Shown here: positions 34,982 to 47,019 of the stretch, piece after piece
Position numbering within the stretch: position 1 is the first letter of the stretch
Layout of the letters: each line of letters begins with the position of its first letter
The notes under the pieces: model-generated
Database searches by the model: none
What the model saw: the letters and a program-made list of their open reading frames with translations, nothing else
What the model was told of the DNA's origin: nothing
Position numbers and translations under genes: made by a program
Source of the DNA: Amphimedon queenslandica
Taxonomy: Eukaryota > Porifera > Demospongiae > Haplosclerida > Niphatidae
Length of the DNA: 64,000 nucleotides
NCBI RefSeq assembly: GCF_000090795.2
Contig: NW_003546308.1
Location: 243,295 to 307,294 of the forward strand
Direction: 5' to 3'

Positions 34982-37900
34982 GAAGAAAAATCAAAGGAAC
35001 ACATTCCTACCTAAATGCACAACATTAATTATGCATAAACTAAGAACATGTACACCTACACAAGAAGGCCTGTCTACATTCCATAGCACTATTATCATGG
35101 AATACTATACTAATAATCGGGTTACAGGGACACGTCAATGATCCAAGACACGGAGGAGAAATAATACAGCAGACATGAGCCAGCCAAACCCCAAGTGTAC
35201 ACAACAACAAACTGCTAATACAATTAAACCTACTACTGCAAATTAGGGACCGACTTTCTCAAATTAGCTCTCTAATGAAACAGTGAGGCTGTGAGACGCC
35301 TTAGGAACAGGTAAAAATGCTCGTCAGCCAATTAAAATACAATTTGTAACAGTAGTAGCAATTTCAGAGTCATGCCCTCCAAATACATTTAGCCTCATAT
35401 TCCAAACGGATTTACTGTTATTGAATGCCAGCAGACATGTAACAAAGCATTAGCTACATGTGTGTTTACATTCATGCACATAAAGAATGGATGACACAGG
35501 CCATATCATGTAAGGATATCCTATACTAAATTATCAAAACAGCATGTGATGTCAGATTGTCTGCATATAAATAATCAGCATAACAAGATGATTGAGGATA
35601 ATTCCGATACAGCGTGCCCTCTATTACACAAGAATTTTAAAATGGCATTTGCCAGCTGCAACGCTCTATTAGTCATATCCTGTTTTTTTTGATATAGTGC
35701 AGTTAGTGTACTACCACCTCAGCGTAGTAGGCGTACAAGTATAGGAATGGTGATGAGTGGTGAGGTACAAATGAATGATGTCAACAATTAGACCATTAAC
35801 CTTTTTTGTTTCTTTCGTCTCTTCTCACCACTTTCCCTCTTCCTGAGAAAGAGAGAGAGGCAATATTTCAATAAAAGACACTAAACCATATCATGCCAAG
35901 TCCTATACCTTTGTCTTCTCTTCTCTCCTCTCTCTTCTTTCCTTCTGCTTGACTCAGAATGTTTCCTTAGGGGAGAGAGATGGGTATTTATTAGAAGGGG
36001 GCCAGTTTGTAGCATGTGACATACTTTCTTCTTCTCCTCTTCCTTTGTGGGCCACTAGCACTTGCTTCATTCTCAGGATCATCACTTTGCACATCAGCAG
36101 TTCCTCTCTACATGCCAATAACAAATGAACAAATATAACACTGATAATATAATCAATAATAAATACATGAACACAGTAAGTAGGCTATGATCATTGCATA
36201 TCACTAGTTTATTGAGCTCTAACTTTCTTTCTTGATGGTTTTGGAGGTGGGGAGGCTTCTCTTGTGAAATGAAGAAGGTTCTGAGTCTTTTGAATGAACT
36301 CTTGCCTTGCCTGTTCCTGCAGTTGGAGCTGTCTCTCTCTCTCCTTGGCAAGCTTTTCCTAAAATCATGAGACAAACAATACTGTAAACCAATTACTGAT
36401 ACAAATATACTGCAGACATTACACATTATACTTGTCTTTCATGCTATTGCTATGTACATGTACATGTACATGTAGCTGATAAACTTTTAAGTTATGGCCA
36501 ATGTATATAAAGGAACGAATTTCCAAAAATACATTATAAGCCCATGCTATCTTTTTATGCATAAAACAATTTAGTATTATTATTCAAGTGATTGATCCCT
36601 TGCCTCTTGTTCAATCTGTTTCTGGCGCAACGTCTCCATTTCTTTCTCTTGTTTCTCTCTCAGTTCTCTCTCCTCGTCCTCCGACTTGCGAGCCCTCGCT
36701 ACATGATGCTGCGCCTGACTTAATAAATCAGCACAACGCCTGAGAGAGAGAGAGAGAGGAGGAGGGAGGGAGAGAGAGAGGGGAGAGAGAGAGAGAGGAT
36801 AGTTGAATCAGAGATTAAAAATAAAACCAAAACAATAGCAAGAATGCATTTTTAGTGGAGATAATGAAAGGTTACACAAAAAGTGAAGACAAGGTAATGA
36901 CTGATATTTCACTTTCAACACAAAAAATCAAAAATAAAACAAGAACAGTCTCTTACTTTGCCTCATGACTTGCAAACTGAAGGTCAAACTTGAGCCTGTC
37001 ACCCTCTCGACTTAAAAACACAAAATTCCTACAATAAAACCAAATTGCAATATATAATTAACCACACCCATTAATAGCCACACCCATCACTCACCTCTGA
37101 GCCATCTCAAGTTCTCTGACAGCAGACAGGACGTCTGCTAGGGTACTCTGAAGGTTTTTAAGAGTTGAGCTAGCAGACCACCTCTGGACCAAAGCTAAAT
37201 TAAATAAGAGAAGAGAGTCGTGTGGAGCTATGTGACGAGCCTAAAGGAGAGGAAAATAAAGATACACCACGCCCACACATAGTCGGACCTTAATGAGTGT
37301 CGTCTTGCAGTCAAGGATCCGACCAGCTTTGAAATAAGCTCTAGCTAGATAAAGGAGGACCTCGGTGTTGTGAAAATTATAAAACTTTCCAAGACAGTTC
37401 TCGTACTATTAAAACAATAAAAATAAAATATCGATTTTACAATCAAGTAATAGTTTGGAGAGTGTATGATGATTATTTCTGCACAGTATGTGCTCAGGTC
37501 CCTATGTCAAGGGGTCCGGAGCACAACGTACTATAACAGAGATTAATCTAACTCTGCTGATTAAGCAACTGGAGGAGAAATAGATTCCAGCAGCATAGGT
37601 GACAGAGTAGCTCGTCAGTGGATTGTCAATTTGCTCAAAAATTGGGCCAAAGGCCTTATACTATAGTACAGGGTATTTTGACAAAATCACAAGTAGATAG
37701 TTCTCCATTTTTATAATTTTTTCTGATACATATACATGTTCTTATGCTGTTTATAAACTTTGAGCTGATTCTGATCAAATTTAGATTTTTTATGAATTTT
37801 CAAAGTTGCTCCAAATGCCACGTACGTACTGCATTGTAGTGGTTGTCAGCTACTGAAGCATGCTTTGTGGGAAACCCTGGTACATGTACATGTACACACT

Positions 37901-39239
37901 GGCTAATGAATGATAAAAGCCATCAACACTATACATTACATACAACAGAGGGTTAACAAACAGACCATCTGTATTGCTGAGATGTACTGCTTCTGCTCAA
38001 TATAAACGTGGGCCAGGTTAAGCCATACGTCGGGTAACTCTGCAGTCGCCTCACGGACTTGAGCAAAAACATCTCTAGCCTCTCGATAGAAGCCTTTATG
38101 ACCCAGAACAGCACCTAAAACACCAGATAAAACACTGCTAGGAATACATGTAACAAGAGTATCAATTATGGGGAATATCTATACGTACATGTATAATCAA
38201 TAGTTAATGAATGGGCTATAATTGGGTGGCCAATATTTACTATAAAAGGCTATACTAGTTGAGATAAGGATAGAACACGCTCTTCATAATGTACACACAC
38301 AAATACTTGATCGCTTGCCCACACACACGTACAGTACATGCATGGTGACGTCCAAGAGTGGGCAGGTGTTATTATATCGATTAGGTTATTTTATGGGATG
38401 GTAGCAGCAGCAGCTATCTATAGGATATTGTAATGAGAATATCATATTAGCCTATCATGACAGACCATACTAGATCACATTACACATGTACAACTGCACC
38501 CATTCTTAGTAAGAGACAGTCCTGCTTTGTATCCACTCATTCCCAGCAAGAAATAAATATTCTTATTATACAAGTATTCCCATTCCCATTCCCATTCCTA
38601 ATACAGGCTACACACAGACCCCCATACTGTTGTATATACATGTACATGTACACATGTGTATTAGCTCATAAAATAAGTTAAGGCTACTTCTGTAGTGTGC
38701 AAACACGAGGAGAGATCAATCCTGTCCAATTATTAACTACTTACCACATGTCTCTTTGACGCGCCTAATAAGCTTTTAACGACTACGCACAAATTGATAT
38801 GGATACCTTTATAAGACACCCCCTCTGTGCTTTTGATGAGCTAATTGTTCACCTAATAAACTATGTCGATTGTCTCGTTTAACTGGGAGTAAGTCTAAAC
38901 ACAGTATCAGGCTATTGAGACTACGCATAATAATAATACCATTGATTCACAAGTCTAACTAAAAGTACAGTCTCATAAATCATTTGGGCCCCTAACTAAT
39001 GATGGACACCTGGAACTTAATACAGATATATTAGTGTCTGGCAAGTAATTAATAGCAGCATTGCACTGTACTAGTGTTACAGGGTGGTGATAATGTGGTG
39101 TGGTATATGCATTTGTACCTATTCCATTAGCAGCATAAAGATTATGAGAGTCTTTATGTAGGACATCTTTATAATAACTGAGAGCTCTGTCTAAATGTCT
39201 CTTATCCTGGGAGAGAGAGAGAGGGGGGGAGAGAGAGAA

Positions 39240-39271
<32 letters not shown>

Positions 39272-40049
39272 GGAGGGAGAGAGAGAGAGGGAGGGAGGGA
39301 GAGAGAGGGGGAAGGAGAAAGAGAGGGGGGGAGAGAGAGGGGGAGGCAATTAAGAGGTGAGAATTTAAAGTTATATAAACCTTAGTCTTGTCTCTGTGTG
39401 GTTGATGAATTGATGCTAGCCAGACATTCCCAAGCGAGAGGAGAGAATATGTGTCACCTTTTGTCTTGGGGTTCTGGAGTATACGCTCAAATTTCTTCTG
39501 TCCCGGGCCCCACTCTTGCTTAGCAAGGTGAAGGTTACCCATCAGTACCCAAGCATCTGCATGATCCTAAAAAATAACCAACGACAACAACAACAATAAT
39601 AATAATACATTGTTATTTTGATAAATGATATACATACTGTAAGTTCTAAGTTATGGCTTAATTCCTTATAATACAAGTGGCTACACAAATAAGGATTATA
39701 TTAAAAGTACCTGATTCTTCTGTAGTGCTTCCTTGAACCAGTCTGATGCTTCATAAATCTGCTGTCTGTCTCTTGCAATGCAGCCAAGCCTCAGGTAGCA
39801 GTCAATGTATCGCGGATGCTCTTTCAGTATCTCCTTGTATAGTGTCTCCGCCTTTTCAAACTCACAGAGAGCCTCATGGAGTCTAGCCATGTTATACCTG
39901 ACAGTGACCATCAGTGAATTGTAATACTCTTCATCTTGCATGCACTCCTGGGTGCATCTATCAAGGGACTGGTCGTAATGAGACTAAGAGAGGGAGAGAG
40001 GGAAGGAGGGAGAGAGAGGGAGAGAGAGGGAGAGAGAGGGAGAGAGAGG

Positions 40050-40081
<32 letters not shown>

Positions 40082-42204
40082 GAGAGAGGGAGAGAGAGAA
40101 AAGATATGAAAAAAGAGAAAGTACAATAATCTCCCAATTATAAATATGTACTTGTGCCTCATTGTATTGTCCTAGTTTAAAGTGGAGGCAGCCAATGTTG
40201 TTCAGTATCTCTGGTGGTATGTCGGTCCCAACTGTCTCAGTGAGTAATTGTGACGCCTTCTCGTAAGCTTTCAGAGAACCCTATACATGTACATGTACAT
40301 GAGAAAGACGAAGAAAAGAGGCGAAAGATCAGAAAAATGTTAATATCACAATACTAACGCTAATCATTTGTATATAGCATATAATTCTTGCACATGCATA
40401 AATATAAAATTTTATAGGGTAATGAATCAAAAATATAAATAATTTGTACCTCGGTATCAGTAGCTTCTAGTATGCCCCCTAGTTCAATCCAAGCTTCAAC
40501 ATCATCAGGAAATTCCTCAGTCACTTTCTTGAGGTGAGTCACTGCAGTGGCTCTCTTCTCAGAGGAGGGGGAGTTAGCGTAAAGGGAACCGAGGATCTTT
40601 AGAGTCTCGTAATTACCGGGCTGAGATGCTAGGACCTTCTCAAAACACTGAGCAGCCTGGGGATAGAGAGAGTGATATTGTAGTACTTAAAACACACTGT
40701 ACATTAACTTATGACGTGCAATACTCAAGAGCCCATTACAGAAAGAGATAATCACATGCAAGACAAACGATGATGCAATAACGACTGGCAATTAATGAGT
40801 ATTTATAAAAGCTAGGACAGCGATAAATTAATGAGGCCTGAGGCGCTAACGAGGCGTCTCTCACATTTTCACTGTCTTGTCTAGCGAGGTACATCTGCCC
40901 GAGACCGAAATGAGGCAGGACAAAGCCAGGAGCAGCAAACTGGGTCGCCTGGTAGTAATACTGGAAAGCTTGGTCGTAGTCTCCTTGGACGTGGAAGGCT
41001 CTTGCTAGCTGGTAGCAGCTCTCCGATCTCATCGTCTCAACCTCAGTCCCGTGAAACGCATGTAGAGCTAAATGTTGAACTTTAACATAATCCTATTAAA
41101 AAAAAATATTTATCAATGATAGTAGTTGTATAAAAATCATTACAATCCTATTAAAATATAAATAGAATATTAATCAATGACCATAATAGTCCCATTAGAA
41201 AATTAAGAAATCATTATCTAGATGATAATTAGCTTTACTATTATTACACAACTACTGAGATGAAAGCTATTTATGTCCATAATGTCTGCCCATCATTCAT
41301 TTCCACACACTCTGTCACACATTCACAGCTCTAGCAAGCTAGCAGGAGTCACGTATCAGCCAAACTCAGAAAGGCATATCGCATGCTTTATACACTTCCC
41401 AAACACACACAAACACTTCACAAACAAGCCAAATACAACAGGAACACAAGGAATGTGTCCTAAGGCATACAAAAGCAATTACTAAACAATCAGATTACTT
41501 GTACCTCCAGGCAATAAAACCAACCTCAGGTAATTATACATATATATATATATATCTTTTATAATGTAGTAATATCCTACTACAAGAGACTATACTGTAT
41601 TGTTGAGGTATATAGTTTTAACAAGGCGTGAGTATGTGGTGTAACCACTCTCTCTCTCTCTCATAAGGATTGAGTTGTGTTTCCGTTAACAATATAATGG
41701 GTCTGAATTAGTATCATTTAAAATGTTGCTAACATTATGTCTGCTAAGATTAAAATGGAGAGTGCGTGTGTGTGTGTGTGTGTGATATCAAATACTAGGG
41801 GAATATAAAAAGAAATCAATAAAATTGGAAAATTTAGAATAATACACGCACTAATTAAGAATAAAATACGAAATAAATAATTAATTAAACCTTTTTAAAG
41901 AAGAAATGATTAGCAAGGTGATTAAGCACCATTGGATTAACCGAATCAATAGTGTAAGCTTTAGACAACAACTCGACACCTCTCTTGATTGAATCATGCT
42001 GTGAGATTTAAAAAGACATAAAATCGTATTTAATAATAGCAGGGGTGGTTTGGTGGGCGTGGCTAACCACACCCACATCAAGGAATACTCACTTGTTGGT
42101 TATTTAGTTCAAGTATTGCTAGACCAACAAGTGCTCCGACACACTGTGGCTCCAGGTCCAGTGCACGAGTGAAAGCTAACCTGGAAGAGAATGAACAATG
42201 AAAC

Positions 42205-42260
<56 letters not shown>

Positions 42261-44444
42261 AGGGAGAGAGGAGACAGTGTACCTGGGCTTTATCAATATT
42301 GCCTAGTTTCATGAAACAGTGTCCCATTCCTAGTCTAACAGTACCAGAACAGTTGGGATTGCTCCTCAGGGCTTTCTTGTAGCAGACCAAAGCTCCTTTG
42401 TAATCCTTCCTGTTGAAGGAGACACAGGCTTTTCCCAATAGAGCAGGAAGATTATCAGGAGACTAGGAGAGAGAGGGAGAGGGAGAGAGAGAGGGACGGG
42501 GAGAGAGAGAGAGAGGGAGAGGGACGGGGAGAGAGAGAGAGAGGGAGAGGGACGAGGAGAGAGAGAGAGGGGGAGAGAGAGAGAGAGAGAGGGAGTGGGA
42601 GGGGGAGAGAGAGAGGGGGGGAGAGAGAGAGAGAGGGAGAGACAGAGAGAGAGAGATACATTTAGGCCCAAGTGAAAATGACATTAGTGCTGTTACTTGC
42701 TGCAATACAAAGTTGAACTGAGCTTCAGATTGACTCATCTTGTCCCCTTCAAGAAGACAGAGGTAGGCTCGACCGAGAAGATGGCGCGAATCATACATCA
42801 TGATCTTATCAGCTGTACTGTACAAAAGAGTAGCCTATAGAGAGAGAGAGAGAGAGAGAGAGATGTACATGTATGATGCAGGTAATGAAATACACAAGGT
42901 GCTTATGATGGGGGCAAACTACTATTAGTAGTTCATAAGTAATACATAGACAAAAGTCAAACATCAAAGGATGAGAACTGGAACTTAAATACAAAACAAT
43001 TATGAAGCAGTTATGTCTACATGATAATAACAAGACCATGAAGTGTCTTCTTTAACAGACTACATTAATGTACTAATAGTCATAATACCTGAGCATGTAA
43101 GGAAAGGGGATTTTGATGGATAGATAAATTAATTAAGTTATTCATAATTGAATTGGATATAGTAACTAAACAAGTAGCCAATAGTCATTACTCACGCATA
43201 CAGCAGATAGGGTTCAAAGACCTTCTGATACATAATACACATGTATTTATGTTACATGGTTTTTTCCAAAAAAATGGCTCTGAAATCACCTCAAATTTTT
43301 ATTACATTTTCTGATATACATTGATGTTCTTATGCTATGTAGAAAGTTTGAGTCAATTCCGACTTCAATTTTTCAAGTTATGGCCATTTTAAGAAATTAT
43401 TAAAATTCTGAAAAATACCCAAGGCTATAGCCCATGGTTTTTTTCAAAAAATGGCTCCAAAATCACCCCAAATTTTTATTACATTTTCTGATACACATTG
43501 ATGTCCTTATGCTATGTAGAAAGTTTGAGCAAATTCCGACTTCAATTTTTTAAGTTACGGCCATTTTAAGAAAATGCTAAAATTTTAAAAAATACCCAAG
43601 GCTATAGCCCATGGTTTTTTTCAAAAATTGGCTCCGAAATCACGCTAAATTTTTATTACATTTTCTGATGCACATTGATGTACTTATGCTGCCTTCTAAT
43701 TAGCATTTTATACAAAAAACACTTGTAATATTGTACATGTACTAATATTAGTATCTTGTGCAAAGCAATCTCAGGACATTCTTTTTTTTTTTTTTAAACT
43801 TACTTTAGAGAAGTATTCCTTCTTTGTTTCTTTGTCTCTCTCTTTCTTTGCCTTCTGCACATAATGGGCAGCTAATGAATCAAGAGCCATCATTTGATCC
43901 TTCTCATGGTCATCATATGAAATATTAGCATCTAAATACGTTGTGTATAACAATAATGGAATAAGATAAATGAATAAATCAATAAGTGATTAATAAATGA
44001 AATAATAATAATAATTAATGGAAGATGTACATGTAAAATTAAAAATCTTGTAACACAGAATTAATTTGATTTTATCCCCAACCTGTTCTTGACGTTTGGA
44101 GAAGTTTCTCAAACTCACTCCACTTGTCTTGTTTATAATAATGCAGCTAAAAAAAGAGAAAAAAGATACCAAATAAGTGGGTGTGGTCAATACCAAATCA
44201 CCAATCGGCTTACAGCAAGTGTAACCCAAGTGTGCAACGGAGCCCGTTCATCACGAAGTATTGTGATGACCTCATCTCCCTCCGGTAGCTGGTCAATATC
44301 TAACTCTATTACCTGATTAAGGTGGTGGGCATTAAATGGAAACATATTTATTATAATCATTAACAATGATTTACACACCTCGTCTGTGTCTCTGAGCGGT
44401 ATTTCTACCGATGTGGCACCTGGGAGGTAACGTGTAGAGGCCAT
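34302..44444 (-). CDS. CTR9: RNA polymerase-associated protein CTR9 (PAF1 complex)
   Basis: CTR9 is the TPR scaffold of the nuclear PAF1 complex, which helps RNA polymerase II elongate and directs histone marks. Twenty-six exons: 44379-44444, 44214-44312, 44083-44146, 43804-43931, 42697-42834, 42283-42462, 42093-42180, 41891-41998, 40865-41092, 40450-40656, 40152-40280, 39711-39983, 39381-39566, 39119-39206, 37966-38114, 37289-37405, 37095-37240, 36957-37028, 36604-36739, 36224-36358, 36025-36107, 35909-35965, 35801-35842, 34827-34933, 34627-34765, 34302-34509; 1123 aa against 1173 in human. The whole TPR region is strongly conserved ([34 protein letters not shown]), followed by a coiled coil and a long Ser/Glu/Lys-rich tail. 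The frame fails by one base at exon 42283-42462, where a CCC run probably should be CC. One intron (donor at 36603) starts with GC. Confidence 0.96.
37650..37879 (+). mobile_element. Partial copy of the CAGGG-ended element
   Basis: Lies in a CTR9 intron. Contains ACTATAGTACAGGGTATTTTG, the TTCTGATACATATACATG core and the right end TTTGTGGGAAACCCTG. The left inverted repeat is missing or decayed. Confidence 0.65.
39208..39343. repeat. GA-rich tract at CTR9 3' splice site
   Basis: Imperfect (GA)n/(GGGA) tract of about 135 bp. The sense strand reads (CT)n into the acceptor CTCTCTCCCAG of exon 39119-39206. Confidence 0.85.
42466..42657. repeat. GA-rich tract at CTR9 3' splice site, higher-order pattern
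   Basis: About 190 bp of (GA)n broken by GGGACGGGG-like spacers that recur every 30-40 bp. It ends (sense) at the acceptor of exon 42283-42462. Confidence 0.8.
43250..43690 (+). repeat. Tandem repeat, unit about 177 bp, about 2.5 copies
   Basis: Lies in a CTR9 intron. GTTTGAG occurs at 43346 and 43523. The unit is the same family as the PHRF1 intron 6 array, including CAAGGCTATAGCCCATGG. Confidence 0.9.
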
Positions 44445-44752
44445 GGCGAGGAGTATAGAGGGATTCTAGAGCCCACCTAAAGGAGAATACTCGCCCAACG
44501 ATCCAACGTGGACCGGCCTATTTTATTCAAAATGGCGGAAGCACGTGAGTGCATGTGGGTTCCGATGCGTGGGCGTATATCTAGTTAATTAATTTTAATA
44601 ATTTTTTATTAATCAACTAAACCAATAGTTAGTTAACGTAGCAGAAAAAATAAGCACAAACAATTGTGAGCAGCAAAAAAAAAAATAAAAATAAAAGCAC
44701 GGCAAAATATTTTAAAGCAGCAAAGTCAAGCAAGTCACAGTTAAATTGTAGC
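44445..44752. promoter_or_regulatory. CTR9 promoter and helicase-gene 3' flank
   Basis: Upstream of the CTR9 start on the minus strand lie a CACGTG E-box (44542-44547) next to AAAATGGCGGAAG, which resembles joined YY1 and ETS sites. The right half is AT-rich and probably the helicase 3' UTR. Confidence 0.5.
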
Positions 44753-46724
44753 TTAGATGAGGTGCTGGGCAAAATCTTGAGGCATCTCATCAATTTGTGT
44801 ACTGTAATAAGTCTCAAGAGTCTTGATGGTTTGGTAGTCTCTCCTTGTAATGAGACTGATGGCTATACCTTTACGTCCAAACCTCCCGCAGCGACCGATC
44901 CTATTATAACATTTATTGAGATTCACAATGAAATGGCTTCCTGTATCTTACCTGTGTATGTAGCTATCTTTATCGTTTGGGAGATCAAAATTACAGACCA
45001 TTGAGACATGCTGAACATCAATACCTCTCTGAAGAACATCAGTAGCTATCAAAACTCTTGATGCGCCATTCCTAAACTCCTGTGAATAATAAAAGCATGC
45101 ATTGAGTGCAAGGTGAAAAAAATTAATGTACCTTCATGACCGTCTTCCTCTCTTCAGGAGTCTGATCCCCATGGATACATGATACTGTGAAGTCCTGAGA
45201 TGTCATGTGATATGCAACCATTTCAACTTTGCGTCTCGTGTTACAAAATATCATTGATTGTTCAACTGATAATGCCTATACATGGAAACATAAGTAAAGA
45301 ATATACCGTAATAGTTGTGCGGAATTAATTTTTGCGCAGGCTCAAATTAACTAAAATTAATTCTACTAAATTTTATTACATCAAATGAATTAATTTTTGC
45401 GCAGGCTCAAATTAACTAAAATTAACTCTACTAAATTTTATTAACATCAAATGAATATCAAAAAAAACTTGCAAATCTAAAAAAATTAATTGCAATGAAA
45501 AATTTAAACTATGAAAATTTGAGGTGACAAAATAAACCAGATACAGCATAAGCTATAATATTTCAATAATAAATAAAGTTGCTTACTTCATAAATGTCAC
45601 AAATGGTGTCAAGTTTGTGCTCTTCCAGTTCAACGTCAACATAAAACTGCTTAATAGCTTCAAGAGGCACTTCTTCATTCTCAACCAATATGTGAACGGG
45701 GTTTCTCATAAATTTCTCAGTCATCTATGTTGATTATTATCATAAAATATTATATTATTTTCTGCTGTACTTTCAAGACTTCTGGTGGGAGTGTTGCTGT
45801 CACTGCAATTGCCTGTAGGTCTGCCTTGTTGGGAAGATCAAAAAATATATCTCGGACCTGCTCTTCAAATCCTCTTGAGAGCATAACATCAACTTCATCA
45901 AGAACAAGTATTTTGATGTGACGTGTATCCAGAGCTCCTTCAGCAATCATGTGCTTAACACGTCCTGGAGTACCTGCATGATTAAAATTAAATTACTGAA
46001 TTTTCTTTCACAATGATAATAAAAGCAAAATAGATTCATAAATGGGCATGGCTCACCAACTACAACATGCACTCCAGACTGCAGTCGTTTCTTCATATCA
46101 ACAACTCGCTCTCCTCCAACAACAAGGTAGGCATTCACACCAAGATAGTCACCAAGAGAGAGAACAACAGTGTGTGTCTGACGTGCCAATTCTCTTGTGG
46201 GAGACAAAATCAAAGCCTACATACATACATAATTGAGCATACATATAGATAGAGTACATATTGTCCATTCAATACATGATTATATAGCTCTTTACCTGAC
46301 AATGATGGGACTTGATATCAAGCTGCTGTAGCATTGCAATGCTAAAGGTTGCAGTCTTTCCTGTCCCAGACTGAGCCTGAGCGACTACATCTTTTCCCTG
46401 TACACATGGAACGATTGCTCTTTGTTGGATAACAGATGGCTTTTCATAACCGTAAGCAAACACCCCTCGCAAGAGAGCATCTGACAAGCCCATTTCTTCA
46501 AAATCATTGAAGATATTCTGTCCTTCTCCATTTTTAGCAGTAGTTTCTTTTTCAACGGCTTGCTCTTGCTTTTTCTTGAGAACAGGTGATGCAGACGGAG
46601 ACCAATCAAATGAAAAATCAGTAACTTCTTTGTGGCTAGCTTTGCTCTGCTCTTCACTGATTTTTACTTGATCACTGGCCTTTTGAATTTTAGCTGTAGT
46701 TTCTTCTTTGGAATCTTTTTGCAT
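44753..46724 (-). CDS. eIF4A/eIF4A3-like DEAD-box helicase with a DEVD motif
   Basis: Two-domain RNA helicase close to eIF4A. Seven exons: 46296-46724, 46057-46216, 45771-45973, 45587-45724, 45132-45275, 44952-45079, 44753-44900; 449 aa, phases closed. Residues 1-70 are a Lys/Glu-rich extension not found in eIF4A. Then come the Q motif (FNDFEEMGL, with Gln at 100), motif I AQSGTGKT (117-124), PTRELA, TPGR, motif II DEVD (222-225) where the family has DEAD, motif III TAT for SAT, motif [10 protein letters not shown], motif V QRGID and motif VI HRIGRCGR. The C-terminus ([10 protein letters not shown]) is like eIF4A3. ATP- and RNA-binding residues look intact, so it is probably active, but the Ala-to-Val change in motif II is unusual. 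It is a diverged paralogue rather than the housekeeping eIF4A. It lies head-to-head with MED25. Confidence 0.92.
45322..45452. repeat. 65-bp tandem duplication
   Basis: Lies in a helicase intron. Two copies begin GAATTAATTTTTGCGCAGG at 45322 and 45387 and differ at a few positions. Confidence 0.9.
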
Positions 46725-47019
46725 AATATGAAATAAATAGTTATGATAAAACAGCTTGAGGCTGCATTAAATAGCATGCAAAATGCAAGCTATTGTGTCA
46801 TTATTACGTAGACCTTATTGCGAAATACATGATTGCGAAATAATTATGATGAATAACATTATTGCGAAATGGTACATGGTACAGAGAGATTGCGAAATAG
46901 TACGACCTCGTGTGCGCACGTGGGCTGACGCATGCGCAGTATCCCACTTCATTCCAATAAATTTTCTGGTCACTCCCTCTCAATGAACGTTGAAGAAGCT
47001 TGAGAAGGTGAGGGGGAGA
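46725..47019. promoter_or_regulatory. Shared promoter of the helicase (-) and MED25 (+)
   Basis: 295 bp between divergent starts. It has four copies of ATTGCGAAAT on the same strand (46818-46827, 46833-46842, 46862-46871, 46890-46899), a CACGTG E-box (46918-46923) and GACGCATGCGCAG (46928-46940), an NRF-1-like half-plus site. The dense motifs make this the clearest promoter in the window. Confidence 0.65.

Noticed and set aside
42078-42825. Several Ser-Leu-rich frames over GA tracts in CTR9 introns
   Set aside because: They are six-base periodic translations of (CT)n with no conservation.
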